Shown piece by piece: positions 14,340 through 15,455 of a DNA stretch of 15,455 nt. A program made the position numbers and the translations under genes. Position 1 is the first letter of the stretch. Every line of letters starts with the position of its first letter. The stretch covers positions 1-15,455 of the forward strand of contig CADBPK010000006.1 of assembly GCA_902796465.1 (NCBI GenBank). Direction: 5' to 3'. This stretch comes from an uncultured Erysipelotrichaceae bacterium (GTDB lineage Bacteria; Bacillota_I; Bacilli_A; Erysipelotrichales; Erysipelotrichaceae). Below the pieces are notes generated by a model, which did not search any database, was not told the origin of the DNA, and saw only the letters and a program-made list of their open reading frames with translations.

Positions 14340-15455
14340 ATGAAAAAATGTCCTGATCTGAGCCGGTGCGGCGGATGTGTATCCATGGGAAAACCGTATC
14401 CGGAAGTACTGAAAGAAAAAGAAAATGCCGTGCGGAAACTCTTTGCGAAAGAGAATGTACAGCCGGTCATCGGCATGGAAGATCCGTATTATTACCGGCA
14501 TAAGGTATACGGAACATTCTATAAAGACCGGAAGGGGAAGATCCATTCCGGTATGTATGCGGAGAATTCGCACAGACTGACGGATAACACACGATGCCTG
14601 ATCCAGCACAGATCCGCAAATGCGGTCCTGAAAAGCATTGCGGACATCGCGGAACGGTACGGCATTCCTGTCTATAACGAAGATACGCGGGAAGGTGTGC
14701 TGAGGCATGCGTATATTCGCGTATCACATGATACAGGCGATATTCTCCTGGTTCTCGTGATCGGCTCAAAGAGCCTCCCTTCGTCAAAAGCAATCGTACG
14801 AGAACTGATCTCGCGGCATCCGCAGATCAGAACGGTCATACTGAATCACAACCGTGAAAAGACTTCGATGATTCTGGGAGAGAAGGAAGATGTGCTGTAT
14901 GGAAAAGGGTACATCACAGACAGGATCGGAAATACCGTATTCAGGATCTCCTCCCGTTCGTTCTACCAGGTCAATCCCGTCATGACGGAAAAACTGTATC
15001 AGACTGCGATCGGTCTTGCAGATCTCGGAAAAGATGATTCAGTTCTGGATGTTTACTGCGGCATCGGTACGATCTCGCTGCTTGCGGCAGAAAAATGCGG
15101 GCATGTGACAGGCGTGGAACTGAACAGGACGGCAGTGCGTGATGCGGTGCAGAATGCCCGGAACAATATGATCAAAAATGTATCTTTTTATGCGGAGGAT
15201 GCGGAATTATTCATGATGAAAATGCAGGAAACACCGGACGTGGTCTTTCTGGATCCGCCGCGAAGCGGCCTGTCTCTGAAAACGGTGCAGTCGCTCTGCA
15301 CACTTCATCCAAAAAAGATCATATATATTTCCTGCAATCCCGAAACACAGAAAAGAGACATAGAACAGATGAAAAAAGCCGGGTACCGCGCAAAGGTTAT
15401 TATACCGGTGGATCAGTTTCCTTTTACGAAGCACATCGAGACTATAGTGTTGCTA
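14340..15455 (+). CDS. rlmD: 23S rRNA/tRNA (uracil-5-)-methyltransferase, RlmD/RumA family, cut by the window end
   Basis: ATG 14340 opens 372 codons that run to the last base; the ending VDQFPFTKHIETIVLL shows that only the last residues or the stop are missing. The enzyme transfers a methyl group from S-adenosylmethionine to C5 of a uridine in 23S rRNA or tRNA. Four cysteines, C4, C10, C13 (CPDLSRCGGC) and C86, match the [4Fe-4S] site of this family. The SAM motifs are LDVYCGIGTISL (236-247) and GVELN (258-262). FLDPPRSGL (303-311) and the catalytic cysteine C332 in YISCNP follow. There is no N-terminal TRAM domain. AGGAG lies nine bases before the ATG. The RlmD, RlmCD or TrmA target site cannot be settled from sequence. 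Confidence 0.93.
   Translation, partial: MKKCPDLSRCGGCVSMGKPYPEVLKEKENAVRKLFAKENVQPVIGMEDPYYYRHKVYGTFYKDRKGKIHSGMYAENSHRLTDNTRCLIQHRSANAVLKSIADIAERYGIPVYNEDTREGVLRHAYIRVSHDTGDILLVLVIGSKSLPSSKAIVRELISRHPQIRTVILNHNREKTSMILGEKEDVLYGKGYITDRIGNTVFRISSRSFYQVNPVMTEKLYQTAIGLADLGKDDSVLDVYCGIGTISLLAAEKCGHVTGVELNRTAVRDAVQNARNNMIKNVSFYAEDAELFMMKMQETPDVVFLDPPRSGLSLKTVQSLCTLHPKKIIYISCNPETQKRDIEQMKKAGYRAKVIIPVDQFPFTKHIETIVLL

Noticed and set aside
13869..14708. Minus-strand open frame of about 279 codons
   Set aside because: It lies opposite the CapA-like gene and the methyltransferase, both clear members of known families. It spans two genes and a terminator and shows no family pattern.

Overview
The window looks like an ordinary chromosomal segment of a Bacillota (Firmicutes) bacterium with medium GC, most likely an anaerobic gut-type member of Clostridia or Erysipelotrichia. 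The signs are strong AGGAGG-type ribosome binding sites, sigma-A-like promoters (TTGACA-N17-TATGAT, TTGAAT-N17-TATAAT), short U-tailed terminators, ATGA gene overlaps, an AbrB/SpoVT-type regulator, a Cys-type sulfatase, and a glutaminyl-tRNA synthetase (GlnRS), which Bacilli normally lack. The lineage is an inference; no rRNA or tRNA gene is present to settle it.

Layout: (1) 1-1330, the tail of an operon with overlapping genes: the C-terminus of an alpha/beta hydrolase, a DUF1905 protein, and a DUF3795 protein fused in frame to a second domain that has its own internal ribosome binding site. (2) 1445-3069, an XRE-type HTH regulator with two membrane helices, a terminator, then a promoter and an 18-bp dyad ahead of a seven-helix membrane protein of unknown function. 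(3) 3165-3926, a GNAT acetyltransferase and an acylphosphatase, closed by a terminator. (4) 4101-6910, a Cys-type sulfatase with an extended -10 promoter and a terminator, then an MFS transporter. (5) 6994-8730, GlnRS with a GNRA-loop terminator. (6) 8818-10205, an AbrB-family regulator translationally coupled to an MGT-type glycosyltransferase that is interrupted by one in-frame TAA. The promoter carries a perfect dyad and a direct repeat. (7) 10217-11161, minus strand: the biotin ligase/repressor BirA, with a minus-strand terminator that contains its stop codon. (8) 11265-14270, a membrane-anchored type-B carboxylesterase and a membrane-anchored CapA-like metallophosphatase, apparently one operon. 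(9) 14340 to the window end, an Fe-S-dependent RlmD/TrmA-family rRNA/tRNA uracil-5 methyltransferase running off the edge.

The genes do not form one pathway; they are short, separately controlled transcription units. The points that most deserve follow-up are the nonsense-interrupted glycosyltransferase behind its AbrB partner, the DUF3795 fusion with an embedded start site, and the HTH-membrane regulator beside a seven-helix protein with shared CCTGTT half-sites. I saw no tRNA, rRNA, CRISPR array, insertion sequence or prophage gene, and no intergenic gap exceeds about 225 bases. I did not find a convincing new defence or mobile system.
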